Shown one piece after another: positions 44,726 through 58,044 of a stretch of 64,000 bases of DNA. The stretch covers positions 1,240,001 through 1,304,000 of the forward strand of contig NZ_AP027055.1 in assembly GCF_027924905.1 (NCBI RefSeq), given 5' to 3'. The first letter of the stretch is position 1, and every line of letters starts with the position of its first letter. The DNA comes from Limnohabitans sp. INBF002. GTDB lineage: Bacteria > Pseudomonadota > Gammaproteobacteria > Burkholderiales > Burkholderiaceae_C. Made by a program: the position numbers and the translations under genes. The notes below the pieces were generated by a model that saw only the letters and a list, made by a program, of their open reading frames with translations, made no database searches and was not told where the DNA came from.

Positions 44726-47323
44726 ATGAACGCCTTGGCCAACCTTTACCGAAAGGACAAGGCGGCATTGCTGCTGGCTGCGTCTGGCTCGACCACCCCA
44801 CGTGGTGTGAAAACTTTGTTGCACAAGCTGAGCAGCATGACCGACGACACCCTGCGCACGCTGTGGGATGCCGCAGGCTTTGACAACGGCTTGTGCCTTG
44901 CCGCTGTGGGCGGCTATGGCCGTGGCGAGTTGTACCCCTACTCAGACGTGGATGTGCTGTTGCTCATGCCCGATGGCACCTCGCCCGAGAAGGACGACGC
45001 CCTCAAGGCACAAATTGAAAAGTTCATCGGCAGCTGCTGGGACACAGGCTTAGAAATTGGCTCCAGTGTGCGCACCGTGACCGAGTGCGTGCAAGAAGCT
45101 TCGACGGACATCACGGTACAAACCTCGTTGTTGGAAGCGCGCTTTTTGGTGGGCAGCGTCAAGCTGTTCAAGACCTTTCAAAAACACTACGCGATTGCGC
45201 TCGACCCCAAGGCTTTCTTCGTGGCTAAAACCGCCGAGATGCGCCAACGCCACGCCAAGTTTGAAAACACGCCCTACTCGCTCGAACCCAACTGCAAAGA
45301 GTCACCCGGCGGTCTGCGCGACTTGCAAGTGGTGCTGTGGGTGGCCAAAGCTGCGGGCCTAGGCACGAGCTGGGAAAACTTGGGCCGCAAAGGTTTGGCC
45401 ACCGAGTTTGAAGTCAAGCAGCTCAAGCGCAACGAAGACGCCCTGGCGCTCATTCGCACCCGCTTGCACCTTGCCGCGAAACGCCGTGAAGACCGCTTGG
45501 TGTTTGACTTGCAACATGCCGTAGCCCAAAGCTTAGGCCTAGGCGTGGAAGAAGACGGCACGCTCAACGCACGCGCGGCCAGCGAAGCGTTGATGAAGCG
45601 CTATTACTGGGCGGCCAAAGCGGTCACGCAGCTCAACCAAATTTTGTTGCTCAACATCGAAGAGCGTTTGAACGGCAACACCCAAGTGCTGCACCCCATC
45701 AACGAACGCTTCGCCGACAAAGCAGGCATGTTGGAAGTGACCAGCGACGACGTGTATGTGAACAACCCCCACGCGATTTTGGAAACCTTCTGGTTGTACG
45801 AATCCACCGTGGGCATCAGCGGTCTGTCGGCCCGCACCCTGCGTGCGCTCTACAACGCCCGCAGCCTGATGGATGGCAAATTCCGCGCTGACCCTGTGAA
45901 CCGCGAGATGTTCATGCGCATCTTGCAAGCGCCCAGCGGTATGACGCATGCCGTGCGCTTGATGAACCAAACCTCGGTGCTGGGCCGTTACCTGTGGCCC
46001 TTCCGCCGCATCGTGGGCCAAATGCAGCATGACCTGTTCCACGTCTACACCGTGGACCAACACATCTTGATGGTGCTGCGCAATGTGCGCCGCTTCTTCA
46101 TGGCCGAGCATGCGCATGAATACCCGTTTTGCTCGCAACTCGCCGCGGGTTGGGACAAGCCTTGGATTTTGTACGCCGCTGCGTTGTTCCACGACATCGC
46201 CAAAGGCCGTGGCGGCGACCACTCGCAGCTGGGCCGTGGCGAAGTGCGCAAATTTGCACGCGACCACAGCTTGAGCAAAGACGACGCTAAGCTGATTGAG
46301 TTCTTGGTGGGCGAACACTTGACCATGAGCAACGTCGCGCAAAAACAAGATTTGAGCGACCCCGATGTGATTCAAGCCTTCGCCAAACGCGTGGGCAACG
46401 AGCGCAACCTCACTGCGTTGTATTTGCTCACCGTGGCCGACATTCGCGGCACCAGCCCCAAAGTGTGGAATGCGTGGAAAGGCAAGCTGCTGGAAGACTT
46501 GTACCGCTACACCGCCCGCGCTTTGGGTGGCCGTGCGCCCGATGCGGATGCCGAAGTGGAGCAACGCAAAACCGAAGCCCTCACCATGCTCGCGTTGTAC
46601 GCACTGCCTTTTGAGGCACACAAAGACTTGTGGGCCACTTTGGATGTGGGCTATTTCATGCGTCACGACGCCGCAGACATTGCATGGCACACACGCCAGC
46701 TCTCGCGCAGCTTGTCGATTGCCAAAGCCCAAAACAAACCTATGGACGTGACCGTGCGTGCGCGTTTGTCCCCCGTGGGTGAAGGCTTGCAGGTGATGGT
46801 GTATTCGCCCGACCAGCCCGATTTGTTTGCACGCATCTGCGGCTACTTTGACCAAGCAGGCTTCAACATTTGGGACGCCAAGGTGCACACCGCCACCAAC
46901 GGCTACGCGCTGGACACCTTCCAAGTGGTGAGCAGCCATTTTGAAGAGCACTACCGCAACCTCATCAACATGGTGGAAACCGGTTTGACCGAAACCATTG
47001 TGCAAGCCAAGCCGCTGCCCACCGTTGGCAAAGGCCGCGTGTCACGCCGCGTCAAGAGCTTCCCCATCGCACCGCGTGTGACCTTGCAGCCCGACGAGCG
47101 CGCGCAAAAGTGGCTGCTGAGCATCTCGGCCAGCGACCGCGTGGGCTTGCTCTACAGCGTGGCGCGTGTGTTGGCCAACCATAAGGTGAACTTGCTGTTG
47201 GCCAAAATCAGCACCTTGGGCGAACGCGTGGAAGACACCTTCTTGATTGACGGTGCAGCTTTGCAGCAAAACAGAGCGCAGCTGGAGATTGAGACGGAGT
47301 TGCTCGCGGCGTTGCAGGCTTGA
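44726..47323 (+). CDS. glnD: [Protein-PII] uridylyltransferase/uridylyl-removing enzyme
   Basis: The glutamine sensor of nitrogen regulation: it uridylylates GlnB/GlnK when glutamine is low and removes UMP when it is high. The 865-residue protein has the nucleotidyltransferase motif [19 protein letters not shown] (Asp74, Asp76) and the HD phosphohydrolase domain ([18 protein letters not shown]). Two C-terminal ACT domains follow ([20 protein letters not shown] and [20 protein letters not shown]). It follows map by 10 bases. Its normal PII substrates are not in this window. The PII-like protein of the efflux operon lacks the modified tyrosine. Confidence 0.96.
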   Translation: MNALANLYRKDKAALLLAASGSTTPRGVKTLLHKLSSMTDDTLRTLWDAAGFDNGLCLAAVGGYGRGELYPYSDVDVLLLMPDGTSPEKDDALKAQIEKFIGSCWDTGLEIGSSVRTVTECVQEASTDITVQTSLLEARFLVGSVKLFKTFQKHYAIALDPKAFFVAKTAEMRQRHAKFENTPYSLEPNCKESPGGLRDLQVVLWVAKAAGLGTSWENLGRKGLATEFEVKQLKRNEDALALIRTRLHLAAKRREDRLVFDLQHAVAQSLGLGVEEDGTLNARAASEALMKRYYWAAKAVTQLNQILLLNIEERLNGNTQVLHPINERFADKAGMLEVTSDDVYVNNPHAILETFWLYESTVGISGLSARTLRALYNARSLMDGKFRADPVNREMFMRILQAPSGMTHAVRLMNQTSVLGRYLWPFRRIVGQMQHDLFHVYTVDQHILMVLRNVRRFFMAEHAHEYPFCSQLAAGWDKPWILYAAALFHDIAKGRGGDHSQLGRGEVRKFARDHSLSKDDAKLIEFLVGEHLTMSNVAQKQDLSDPDVIQAFAKRVGNERNLTALYLLTVADIRGTSPKVWNAWKGKLLEDLYRYTARALGGRAPDADAEVEQRKTEALTMLALYALPFEAHKDLWATLDVGYFMRHDAADIAWHTRQLSRSLSIAKAQNKPMDVTVRARLSPVGEGLQVMVYSPDQPDLFARICGYFDQAGFNIWDAKVHTATNGYALDTFQVVSSHFEEHYRNLINMVETGLTETIVQAKPLPTVGKGRVSRRVKSFPIAPRVTLQPDERAQKWLLSISASDRVGLLYSVARVLANHKVNLLLAKISTLGERVEDTFLIDGAALQQNRAQLEIETELLAALQA

Positions 47324-47330
47324 CTAGGAC

Positions 47331-47365
47331 TTGACATGGACTGAATTTGGTTTATATTCAGTCCA
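47331..47365 (+). promoter_or_regulatory. Promoter with overlapping palindromic operator of the toxin-antitoxin genes
   Basis: TTGACA (47331-47336), a 16-base spacer and TATATT (47353-47358) make a near-consensus sigma-70 promoter. A perfect 10-bp inverted repeat TGGACTGAAT (47337-47346) / ATTCAGTCCA (47356-47365) covers the spacer, the -10 box and the start site. This is the arrangement expected for autorepression by a Phd/YefM-type antitoxin. The antitoxin ATG lies 20 bases downstream. Confidence 0.85.
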
Positions 47366-47385
47366 AATTTACTGCTAGACCTGCT

Positions 47386-47646
47386 ATGTCACTCGCTCAA
47401 CAAATCAAGCCCATTTCATATCTCAAGTCACACGCCGCCGAAATCATCAAAGATTTCGCAATAAATCCTGAACCGCTCATCATCACGCAAAACGGTGAAG
47501 CCAAGATGGTTGTGCTTGATATTCAGGCTTATGAGCAGCAACAAGAAACCATGGCCTTGCTCAAACTCATTGCGATGGGCAACAAAGAACTCGCCCAAGG
47601 TCAGTATCAAGAGGCCGATGCATTTTTCAATGCGATGAATGATTGA
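47386..47646 (+). CDS. Phd/YefM-family antitoxin
   Basis: An 86-residue protein of the Phd/YefM antitoxin family. The N-terminal DNA-binding part shows KPISYLKSHAAEIIKDF, then LIITQNGEAKMVVLDIQAYE, the family core. The C-terminal helical tail (LAQGQYQEADAFFNAMND) would wrap and neutralise the toxin. The ATG at 47386 is preferred over a TTG frame starting inside the operator. The toxin ATG is 2 bases after its stop. Codon use is more AT-rich than in glnD and def, suggesting transfer. Confidence 0.88.
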   Translation: MSLAQQIKPISYLKSHAAEIIKDFAINPEPLIITQNGEAKMVVLDIQAYEQQQETMALLKLIAMGNKELAQGQYQEADAFFNAMND

Positions 47647-47648
47647 AC

Positions 47649-47981
47649 ATGGGACAGGCGCGAAAAGCGGTTGTCCTTCAATCCGCACAAATTGACTACA
47701 GAAGAATCAAAAATTATGTGAGCCATAAATTTGGGGCTCAAACATGGGAAGCCATTAATAGCGAGTGGCAAAGCAAAATCAAAAAACTAGCCCTAGACCC
47801 CAATCTTGGCAGCAACATTCCTGAACTTAACGGTACTGGTTTTACAGGATTCAAAAAATATCAGTACAAAAACGCTTACGTGGTTTATCACCACTCCGCA
47901 GAGCTTCTAACCATTTACATGTTTATTCCAAGCATGCGCGATTTCCGCCAGCATTTGATGGAACGGCTGCTGGACGCTTAA
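47649..47981 (+). CDS. RelE/ParE-superfamily toxin
   Basis: A 110-residue toxin-like protein. It begins [20 protein letters not shown] and contains the RelE/ParE fold stretches [37 protein letters not shown] and the end [20 protein letters not shown]. ParE members poison gyrase and RelE members cleave mRNA on the ribosome; the sequence does not decide which. It is transcribed with the upstream antitoxin. Its last 4 bases overlap the end of def on the other strand. Confidence 0.85.
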   Translation: MGQARKAVVLQSAQIDYRRIKNYVSHKFGAQTWEAINSEWQSKIKKLALDPNLGSNIPELNGTGFTGFKKYQYKNAYVVYHHSAELLTIYMFIPSMRDFRQHLMERLLDA

Positions 47982-48514
47982 TCGTCCGTATCGCTCAGCC
48001 CCGGAAACAACACGTCTGTGTAGCCAAAGCGCGAAAAGTCGCGCACACGCATGGGGTAAAGCTTGCCTATCAGGTGATCGCATTCGTGTTGCACCACCCG
48101 CGCATGAAAGCCCTCGACCGTGCGGTCAATCGGCTGGCCTTTTTCATCAAAACCTTGGTAGCGCAAACGCTTGAAACGCGGCACCACGCCACGCAAGCCC
48201 GGCACAGACAAGCAACCTTCCCAACCCTCTTCTTCCTCGTCACCTAGGGGTGTGAGCACAGGGTTAATGAGCACGGTGTACGGCACCACAGGCGCATCGG
48301 GGTAACGCGGGTTGACCTCGCCTGAACCAAACACCACCACTTGCAAATCCACACCAATTTGCGGTGCGGCTAGGCCAGCGCCATTGGCGGCCAGCATGGT
48401 GTCGTCTAGGTCTTTGAGCAGTGCGTGTAGCTCGGGTGTGTTGAAGGCTGTCACGGGCTGTGCCACGCGCAGCAGGCGCTCATCGCCCATTTTCAAAATT
48501 TCACGGACGGTCAT
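47978..48514 (-). CDS. def: Peptide deformylase
   Basis: Removes the formyl group from the N-terminus of new proteins. The 178-residue metalloenzyme has all three motifs: [10 protein letters not shown] (45-54), EGCLSVP with metal ligand Cys101, and QHECDHLIG with His143, Glu144 and His147. The third position of the HExxH motif is Cys, Asp rather than the common Val/His, which is tolerated. The acidic C-terminus extends past the usual end. It lies 9 bases after ligA on the same strand and likely shares its transcript. Confidence 0.95.
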   Translation of the reverse strand: MTVREILKMGDERLLRVAQPVTAFNTPELHALLKDLDDTMLAANGAGLAAPQIGVDLQVVVFGSGEVNPRYPDAPVVPYTVLINPVLTPLGDEEEEGWEGCLSVPGLRGVVPRFKRLRYQGFDEKGQPIDRTVEGFHARVVQHECDHLIGKLYPMRVRDFSRFGYTDVLFPGLSDTDD

Positions 48515-48523
48515 GTCGTGTCC

Positions 48524-52008
<3,485 letters not shown>

Positions 52009-52023
52009 GTTTTTATATTGCTA

Positions 52024-55000
52024 TCAAACGGCATCTGCCATGGACACAGCGGACTCCATGTCCACCGCAACGATGCGAGAAACGCCTTGTTCTTGCATGG
52101 TCACGCCAATGAGTTGCTCGGCCATTTCCATCGCAATCTTGTTGTGCGAGATGAAAAGAAATTGTGTTTCTTTGGACATGCTCGACACCAGCTTGGCATA
52201 ACGCTCGGTGTTGGCGTCGTCCAGCGGCGCGTCCACCTCGTCCAGCAAACAAAACGGTGCTGGGTTGAGTTGGAAAATCGCAAACACCAAGGCAATCGCG
52301 GTCAGCGCTTTTTCGCCGCCCGAGAGCAAGTGGATGGTTTGGTTTTTCTTGCCAGGCGGCTGGGCCAGCACTTGCACGCCGGCGTCCAAAATCTCGTCGC
52401 CGGTCATGACCAAGCGCGCATTGCCGCCACCGAACAGCTCGGGGAACATGCGGCCAAAGTGTTCGTTGACGATCTTGAAGGTGCCGCCCAAGAGCTCGCG
52501 GGTTTCGCCATCAATCTTGCGAATGGCGTCTTCCAGCGTGTTCATCGCGTCGGTCAAGTCTTTGGTTTGTGCGTCCAAGAACAGCTTGCGTTCGCTGGCA
52601 CTGGCCAGCTCTTCCAACGCGGCCAAGTTCACAGCGCCCAAGGCGGTGATGTCGCGGTGCAAGCGGTCAATCTCGCCTTGCAAACCACCCAAGCGCACGT
52701 TGTTGGCGAGGATGGAGGCGGACACGGCTTCGAGGTCGGCTTCGGCGTCTGTGAGCAGTTGTGTGTATTGCTCCAACCCCAAACGAGCGGCTTGCTCTTT
52801 GAGTTGGAAGTCGGTGATGCGTTGGCGCAAAGGCTCTAGCTCACGCTCCAGTTGCAAGCGGCGTTCGTCGCTGGCACGCAGTTTGGTGGTGAGGTCGTCG
52901 TACTCGCTGCGCTTGGCACCCAAGGCGGCTTCGCGCTCCATCTTGATGTTGAGGGCGTTTTGCAAGCCCGCTTGCGCGGCGGCATCGGTCAAGCGTGTGA
53001 GGTCTTCTTGCACACGTTGCTCTTCCGTCGCGACCGAGGCGGCTTGTTGCGTGGCCGTGTCGATGATGCGTTTGAGTTCGGCTTCGCGTGTAGCCAAGCT
53101 GCGTTGCGAAAACTGGGCTTCTTGGGCTTGACGCTCCAAGCTGCGTTGTTGCTCGCGGCTGTCGTTCAAACGGCGCTCGGCGTTGATGACGGCTTCGTCC
53201 AACTGAGCGTGACGCTCTTGGCTGTCGGCCAGCTGCATGTCCAGCTCTTCAAAGCGGGCTTCGGCTGTGGCACGGCGTTCTTGCAAGTCGGCCAACTGGG
53301 CTTCGACCTCAGACAAATCACCACTGATTTGCTCGCTGCGCGCGCGGGTTTGCTCGGCCAATTGGCTCAGACGCAAGGTTTCCACTTGGAGCTCGTGGGC
53401 AGTGGCTTGTGCAGCCGTAGCTTCAGCACGAATGCTGATCAAGCGCTGAGATGATTCGCTGTACGCGGCCTCGGCACGCACCAAAGTGTTACGCGCTTCA
53501 TCTGCGATGAAGGCTTGGGCCTTGCTGCTCTTGTCGAGGTTTTCAATTTCTTGGGCGCGTGCTAACAAGCCCGACTGCGCGTTGTCTTGCGCGTAAAAAC
53601 TCACGCTGTGTGCGCTGATGGCGTGGCCGCTGGGCACATAAATCACTTGACCCGGTTGCAAGCTGCTGCGCTTGGCCAAAGCTTCGTCGAGGTTGAGGGC
53701 TGTGAAGCAGCCGTTGAGCCAGTCGGTCAACAGGGCTTTTTGGCCTGCATCGTTCAGACGCAACAAATCCGAAAGGCGTGGTAACGCGCTTTGCGCGTCG
53801 GGGGCGGCAGCGCTAGGCGCTGTGTAAAACGCCAACTTGGCAGGCGGTGCATCGGTTTGGAACGCACGCACGATGTCCAAACGAGACACTTCCAGCGAAG
53901 CCATGCGCTCGCGCAAAGCGGCTTCCAACGCGTTTTCCCAACCTGCTTCGATGTGGATGCGGCTCCACAAGGCTTGCAAACCATCCAAGCCGTGCTTGGC
54001 CAACCAAGGCTTGAGCTTGTCATCGGTCTGCACTTTTTCTTGCAGCGCTTTGAGGGCTTCCAAACGGGCCGAAATGTCGGCTTGCTTGGTTTGTTCAGCG
54101 TTCACGGCCTGCTGCGCTGTGCGGCGTGCGTCGTCGAGCACGGGCACATTGGCTTGCAACTCTTCCAGTTGGGCCGCCGTCACCTCGGCGTGGGCTTGCG
54201 CCTCTTGCAACTGGTCTTTGAGGTTGTTCAGGCGCACTTCATCGGGTGCGGCCAAGGCATTTTTGTCGGCGCTCAGGCGCTCTTGGCGGGCGTTGAGGCT
54301 GCGGCTTTGTTCTTCGATGTTGCGCTGGTCCGCGGCCAACACTTGGATTTGCTGCTGCACTTGGGCCACGCTGCCGCGTTGCTCGCTGCTGCGCTGTTGG
54401 GCGACGCGCAAGGCATCTTCCAGCTCGGGCAGCTGCATGGCCTGCTCTTCCACTTGCGCGGCGAGCATGACGGCTTTTTCTTCGCCATCCATGGCCATCG
54501 AGGCCAGGTTTTCAATCTCTTGCTGCGCTTGTTCGCTTTGCGCTGCCCAATGCGCGGTTTGCTCTTTGATCTGAATCAGGCGGGCTTCCGCGCGTTGGCG
54601 GCCTTCCACCACAAAACGGATTTCAGCTTCTAAGCGCCCCACTTCGGCGCTGGCTTCGTACAACGAGCCTTGCGCTTGGTTCACTTGGTCGCCCGCCGCA
54701 TAGTGGGCTTGGCGCACGGTTTCTAAGTCTGCTTCGATGTGGCGCAAATCAGCAATGCGCGACTCCAGGTCGTTCACCGCTTTGTCGGCTTGGGTTTTGA
54801 TGCCCACTTGGTCAGCTTCGGCCTCAGCACGACGCAAGAACCACAGCTGGTGCTGCTTCAAGGTCACATCGGCGTTGAGCGCGTGGTAGCGCTGGGCCAC
54901 TTCGGCTTGTTTTTCGAGCTTCTCAAGGTTGGCATTCAACTCGCGCAAGATGTCTTCCACGCGGGTCAAGTTCTCGCGGGTGTCGCTCAGGCGGTTTTCG

Positions 55001-55539
55001 GTTTCGCGGCGGCGCTCTTTGTATTTGGAAACACCCGCAGCTTCTTCCAAGAACAAACGCAGTTCTTCGGGCTTGGATTCAATGATGCGGCTGATGGTGC
55101 CTTGGCCAATGATGGCGTAGGCGCGTGGGCCCAAACCTGTGCCCAAGAACACGTCTTGCACGTCACGGCGACGCACAGGTTGGTTATTGATGTAGTAGCT
55201 AGAGCCACCATCACGCGTCAGCACACGCTTGACCGCGATTTCTGGGAACTGGCTCCATTGGCCGCCTGCACGGTGGTCGGCGTTGTCAAACACCAATTCC
55301 ACGCTCGAGCGGCTGGCCGCTTTGCGGGTGGTGGTGCCGTTGAAAATGACGTCTTGCATGGACTCGCCACGCAGCTCGGACGCTTTGGACTCGCCCAGCA
55401 CCCAGCGCACAGCATCCATGATGTTGGATTTGCCGCAGCCGTTGGGGCCTACCACGCCGACCAATTGGCCGGGCAACAGGAAATTGGTGGGTTCCGCAAA
55501 TGACTTGAAACCCGATAACTTGATTGAATTCAGACGCAC
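52024..55539 (-). CDS. smc: Chromosome segregation protein SMC
   Basis: A condensin ATPase that compacts and organises the chromosome. The 1171-residue protein has Walker A GPNGCGKSNIMDAVRW (31-46) at one end and the ABC signature LLSGGEKALTAIALVF with Walker B FCLLDEVDAPLDDAN at the other. Two very long coiled coils flank a hinge near residues 510-660. The start is GTG at 55539 with GAGAGG eight bases before. ScpA/ScpB partners are not in the window. It is the first gene of the smc-zipA-ligA-def transcript. Confidence 0.96.
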   Translation of the reverse strand: MRLNSIKLSGFKSFAEPTNFLLPGQLVGVVGPNGCGKSNIMDAVRWVLGESKASELRGESMQDVIFNGTTTRKAASRSSVELVFDNADHRAGGQWSQFPEIAVKRVLTRDGGSSYYINNQPVRRRDVQDVFLGTGLGPRAYAIIGQGTISRIIESKPEELRLFLEEAAGVSKYKERRRETENRLSDTRENLTRVEDILRELNANLEKLEKQAEVAQRYHALNADVTLKQHQLWFLRRAEAEADQVGIKTQADKAVNDLESRIADLRHIEADLETVRQAHYAAGDQVNQAQGSLYEASAEVGRLEAEIRFVVEGRQRAEARLIQIKEQTAHWAAQSEQAQQEIENLASMAMDGEEKAVMLAAQVEEQAMQLPELEDALRVAQQRSSEQRGSVAQVQQQIQVLAADQRNIEEQSRSLNARQERLSADKNALAAPDEVRLNNLKDQLQEAQAHAEVTAAQLEELQANVPVLDDARRTAQQAVNAEQTKQADISARLEALKALQEKVQTDDKLKPWLAKHGLDGLQALWSRIHIEAGWENALEAALRERMASLEVSRLDIVRAFQTDAPPAKLAFYTAPSAAAPDAQSALPRLSDLLRLNDAGQKALLTDWLNGCFTALNLDEALAKRSSLQPGQVIYVPSGHAISAHSVSFYAQDNAQSGLLARAQEIENLDKSSKAQAFIADEARNTLVRAEAAYSESSQRLISIRAEATAAQATAHELQVETLRLSQLAEQTRARSEQISGDLSEVEAQLADLQERRATAEARFEELDMQLADSQERHAQLDEAVINAERRLNDSREQQRSLERQAQEAQFSQRSLATREAELKRIIDTATQQAASVATEEQRVQEDLTRLTDAAAQAGLQNALNIKMEREAALGAKRSEYDDLTTKLRASDERRLQLERELEPLRQRITDFQLKEQAARLGLEQYTQLLTDAEADLEAVSASILANNVRLGGLQGEIDRLHRDITALGAVNLAALEELASASERKLFLDAQTKDLTDAMNTLEDAIRKIDGETRELLGGTFKIVNEHFGRMFPELFGGGNARLVMTGDEILDAGVQVLAQPPGKKNQTIHLLSGGEKALTAIALVFAIFQLNPAPFCLLDEVDAPLDDANTERYAKLVSSMSKETQFLFISHNKIAMEMAEQLIGVTMQEQGVSRIVAVDMESAVSMADAV

Positions 55540-55567
55540 TGAAAAGCCTCTCTAGACACAGCCTGAA

Positions 55568-55915
55568 TCATAAAGCGCTGAGGCACGCGCGAACTTCGAC
55601 CAGCAAGGTCTTCAAACTAGGAACTAATGCAGTAAAGATGGGGCCTGTCACGTCCAGCGGCTTCTCGCGGCTGGTTTGGTACAGGTCAGTCATGGCTTGG
55701 GCCAAGGACTCGGTCGCAAACAAAGGCATGAAGCCCTTCAAGGCATGGAGCGAATGTTCGACCTTCAAGGCGTCGCCCGCTGCCAAACCCGCTTGAATGA
55801 TGGCCATTTCTTGGGTCAAACTTTGCTCAAACGTCATCACCAGCTCGCGCAATTGGCCCGCTTCAAAAGCGAACTCTTTGGCACGGGTCAGGTCAAGCAA
55901 GGGAGATATAGACAT
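55568..55915 (-). CDS. Orphan Hpt-domain phosphotransfer protein
   Basis: A 115-residue helical protein with the histidine-phosphotransfer motif HSLHALKGFMPLF. The phosphorylatable His is His57 and Lys60-Gly61 follow. The typical Hpt pattern AHxLKG is conserved. No histidine kinase or response regulator is nearby, so it is an orphan. The ATG at 55915 lacks a clear ribosome site; a GTG at 55933 (six codons upstream) is an alternative. It is followed by smc, 29 bases downstream, and the two may be co-transcribed. It could relay phosphate to an unlinked response regulator. Confidence 0.82.
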   Translation of the reverse strand: MSISPLLDLTRAKEFAFEAGQLRELVMTFEQSLTQEMAIIQAGLAAGDALKVEHSLHALKGFMPLFATESLAQAMTDLYQTSREKPLDVTGPIFTALVPSLKTLLVEVRACLSAL

Positions 55916-55956
55916 AAGGTTCAGATTGATCACAGAGCGCGGGGATAATAGCAGCC

Positions 55957-57150
55957 ATGAACCCCCTTCTTTCGAGCCTTCAGCCCTATCCTTTTGAGCG
56001 GCTGAAGCAACTTTTCTCTACTGTCACACCCAACCCTGCGTATGCGCCTATCAGCCTAGGCATTGGCGAGCCACGCCACGCCACGCCACAGTTGGTGCTG
56101 GACGCGTTGGCCAAAGCCACCGCACAGTTGGCCGCCTACCCTGCCACCGCGGGTTTGCCTGCTTTGCGCGAATCGTGTGTGAACTGGATGCAGCGCCGCT
56201 ATGGTTTGAAGCTGGACGCTGCCACGCAAGTGCTGCCGGTCAACGGCTCACGCGAAGCTTTGTTTGCCTTTGCCCAGACGGTGATTGACCCCACACGCGA
56301 TGCGGTGGTGGTGTGCCCTAACCCGTTCTACCAAATCTACGAAGGTGCCGCGCTGTTGGCCGGTGCCCAAACCTATTACGCGCCCAGCGATCCTGCGTTG
56401 AATTTCAACGTCAACTGGGACAGCGTGCCTGCCGACGTGTGGGCCAAAACCCAGCTGCTGTTTGTGTGCTCACCCGGCAACCCCACGGGCGCGGTGATGC
56501 CCATGAGCGACTGGGAAAAGCTGTTTGCTTTGAGCGACAAATACGGTTTTGTGATTGCCAGCGACGAGTGCTACAGCGAAATCTATTTCCGCGAAGAAGC
56601 GCCTTTGGGTGGCCTAGAAGCTGCCACCAAGCTCGGTCGCACCGACTTTAAAAACTTGGTGGCCTTCACCAGCTTGTCCAAGCGCAGCAATGTGCCGGGC
56701 ATGCGCAGTGGTTTTGTGGCGGGTGACGCCAACATCCTTAAACAGTTCTTGCTGTACCGCACGTATCACGGCTCTGCCATGAGCGGCATGGTGCAAGCGG
56801 CCAGCATTGCCGCGTGGGACGACGAAGCCCATGTGGTGGCCAACCGTGAGCAATACCGCCAAAAGTTCGCGGCTGTCACCCCACTGCTCGAAGCGGTGAT
56901 GGATGTGCGTTTGCCCGATGCTGGTTTTTACCTGTGGGCGGCAGTTCCAGGAGGAGACGATGTGGCCTTCGCACGCGACTTGCTGGCTCAATACAATGTG
57001 ACAGTGCTGCCGGGCAGCTACCTTGCTCGCGAGGCCCAAGGTTTCAACCCCGGTGCAGGTCGAATTCGCATGGCCTTGGTGGCCGAAACTGCCGAGTGCT
57101 TAGAAGCCGCGCAACGCATCGTGGCGTTCATCAAACAAAACCATTCCTGA
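55957..57150 (+). CDS. dapC: Succinyldiaminopimelate transaminase
   Basis: A fold-type I PLP aminotransferase of 397 residues. It transaminates N-succinyl-2-amino-6-ketopimelate in lysine and peptidoglycan precursor synthesis. Features: [38 protein letters not shown], the NPTG motif [19 protein letters not shown], and the PLP lysine in [17 protein letters not shown], with the Arg that binds the carboxylate. Placement at the head of dapC-dapD-dapE fixes the function. It is divergent from the Hpt/smc group. Confidence 0.94.
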   Translation: MNPLLSSLQPYPFERLKQLFSTVTPNPAYAPISLGIGEPRHATPQLVLDALAKATAQLAAYPATAGLPALRESCVNWMQRRYGLKLDAATQVLPVNGSREALFAFAQTVIDPTRDAVVVCPNPFYQIYEGAALLAGAQTYYAPSDPALNFNVNWDSVPADVWAKTQLLFVCSPGNPTGAVMPMSDWEKLFALSDKYGFVIASDECYSEIYFREEAPLGGLEAATKLGRTDFKNLVAFTSLSKRSNVPGMRSGFVAGDANILKQFLLYRTYHGSAMSGMVQAASIAAWDDEAHVVANREQYRQKFAAVTPLLEAVMDVRLPDAGFYLWAAVPGGDDVAFARDLLAQYNVTVLPGSYLAREAQGFNPGAGRIRMALVAETAECLEAAQRIVAFIKQNHS

Positions 57151-57184
57151 TTCCTTTCTTAATTTCAACGTAGAGAAGACAACC

Positions 57185-58021
57185 ATGACTCAACACCAAC
57201 TCCAACACGTCATCGACAACGCTTGGGACAACCGCGCCAACATCAGCATTGACAACGCAACACACGAAGTGCGCGATGCTGTGGACCACGTGATTGCCGA
57301 ATTGAACGCTGGCCGCTTGCGCGTGGCCACCCGTGAAGGCGTGGGCCAATGGACGGTTCACCAATGGTTGAAGAAAGCGGTGTTGTTGTCCTTCCGTTTG
57401 AAAGACAACCGCCTCATGAAGTCGGGCGACTTGGCTTTCTACGACAAAGTGGACACCAAGTTCGGCCACATGACTGAAGACGAACTCAAAGCCGCTGGCG
57501 TGCGCGTGGTGCCGCCAGCTGTGGCACGTCGCGGTAGCTTTGTGGCTGCAGGCGCGATTTTGATGCCCTCTTACGTGAACATCGGTGCCTATGTGGACAG
57601 CGGCACCATGGTCGACACATGGGCCACCGTGGGCTCATGCGCACAAATCGGCAAGAACGTGCACTTGTCTGGCGGCGTGGGCATTGGCGGCGTGTTGGAG
57701 CCATTGCAAGCCAACCCCACCATCATTGAAGACAACTGCTTCATCGGCGCGCGCTCTGAAGTGGTGGAAGGCGTCATCATCGAAGAAAACTCCGTGCTCG
57801 GCATGGGCGTGTTCATCGGTCAATCGACCCCCATCTTCGACCGCGCCACAGGCGAAATCACATACGGTCGCGTGGCCTCTGGCTCTGTGGTCGTCAGCGG
57901 CAACATTCCTAAAGTGGCGGCCAACGGCGCGCCTTACAGCATGTACGCCGCCATCGTGGTCAAACGCGTGGACGCACAAACCCGCTCTAAGACCAGCATC
58001 AACGACTTGTTGCGCGATTAA
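57185..58021 (+). CDS. dapD: Tetrahydrodipicolinate N-succinyltransferase
   Basis: Adds succinyl from succinyl-CoA to tetrahydrodipicolinate. The 278-residue protein is a left-handed beta-helix enzyme with hexapeptide repeats in the second half ([40 protein letters not shown]). The catalytic-region stretch [10 protein letters not shown] is typical. It lies 34 bases after dapC with a GAGAAGA ribosome site and is followed by dapE. Confidence 0.97.
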   Translation: MTQHQLQHVIDNAWDNRANISIDNATHEVRDAVDHVIAELNAGRLRVATREGVGQWTVHQWLKKAVLLSFRLKDNRLMKSGDLAFYDKVDTKFGHMTEDELKAAGVRVVPPAVARRGSFVAAGAILMPSYVNIGAYVDSGTMVDTWATVGSCAQIGKNVHLSGGVGIGGVLEPLQANPTIIEDNCFIGARSEVVEGVIIEENSVLGMGVFIGQSTPIFDRATGEITYGRVASGSVVVSGNIPKVAANGAPYSMYAAIVVKRVDAQTRSKTSINDLLRD

Positions 58022-58044
58022 TTCGTTTCAAAGCTCTCTCTTCA

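Noticed and set aside
45539..47005. Minus-strand open frame of 488 codons opposite glnD
   Set aside because: Shadow of glnD, whose domains are all present in the other frame.
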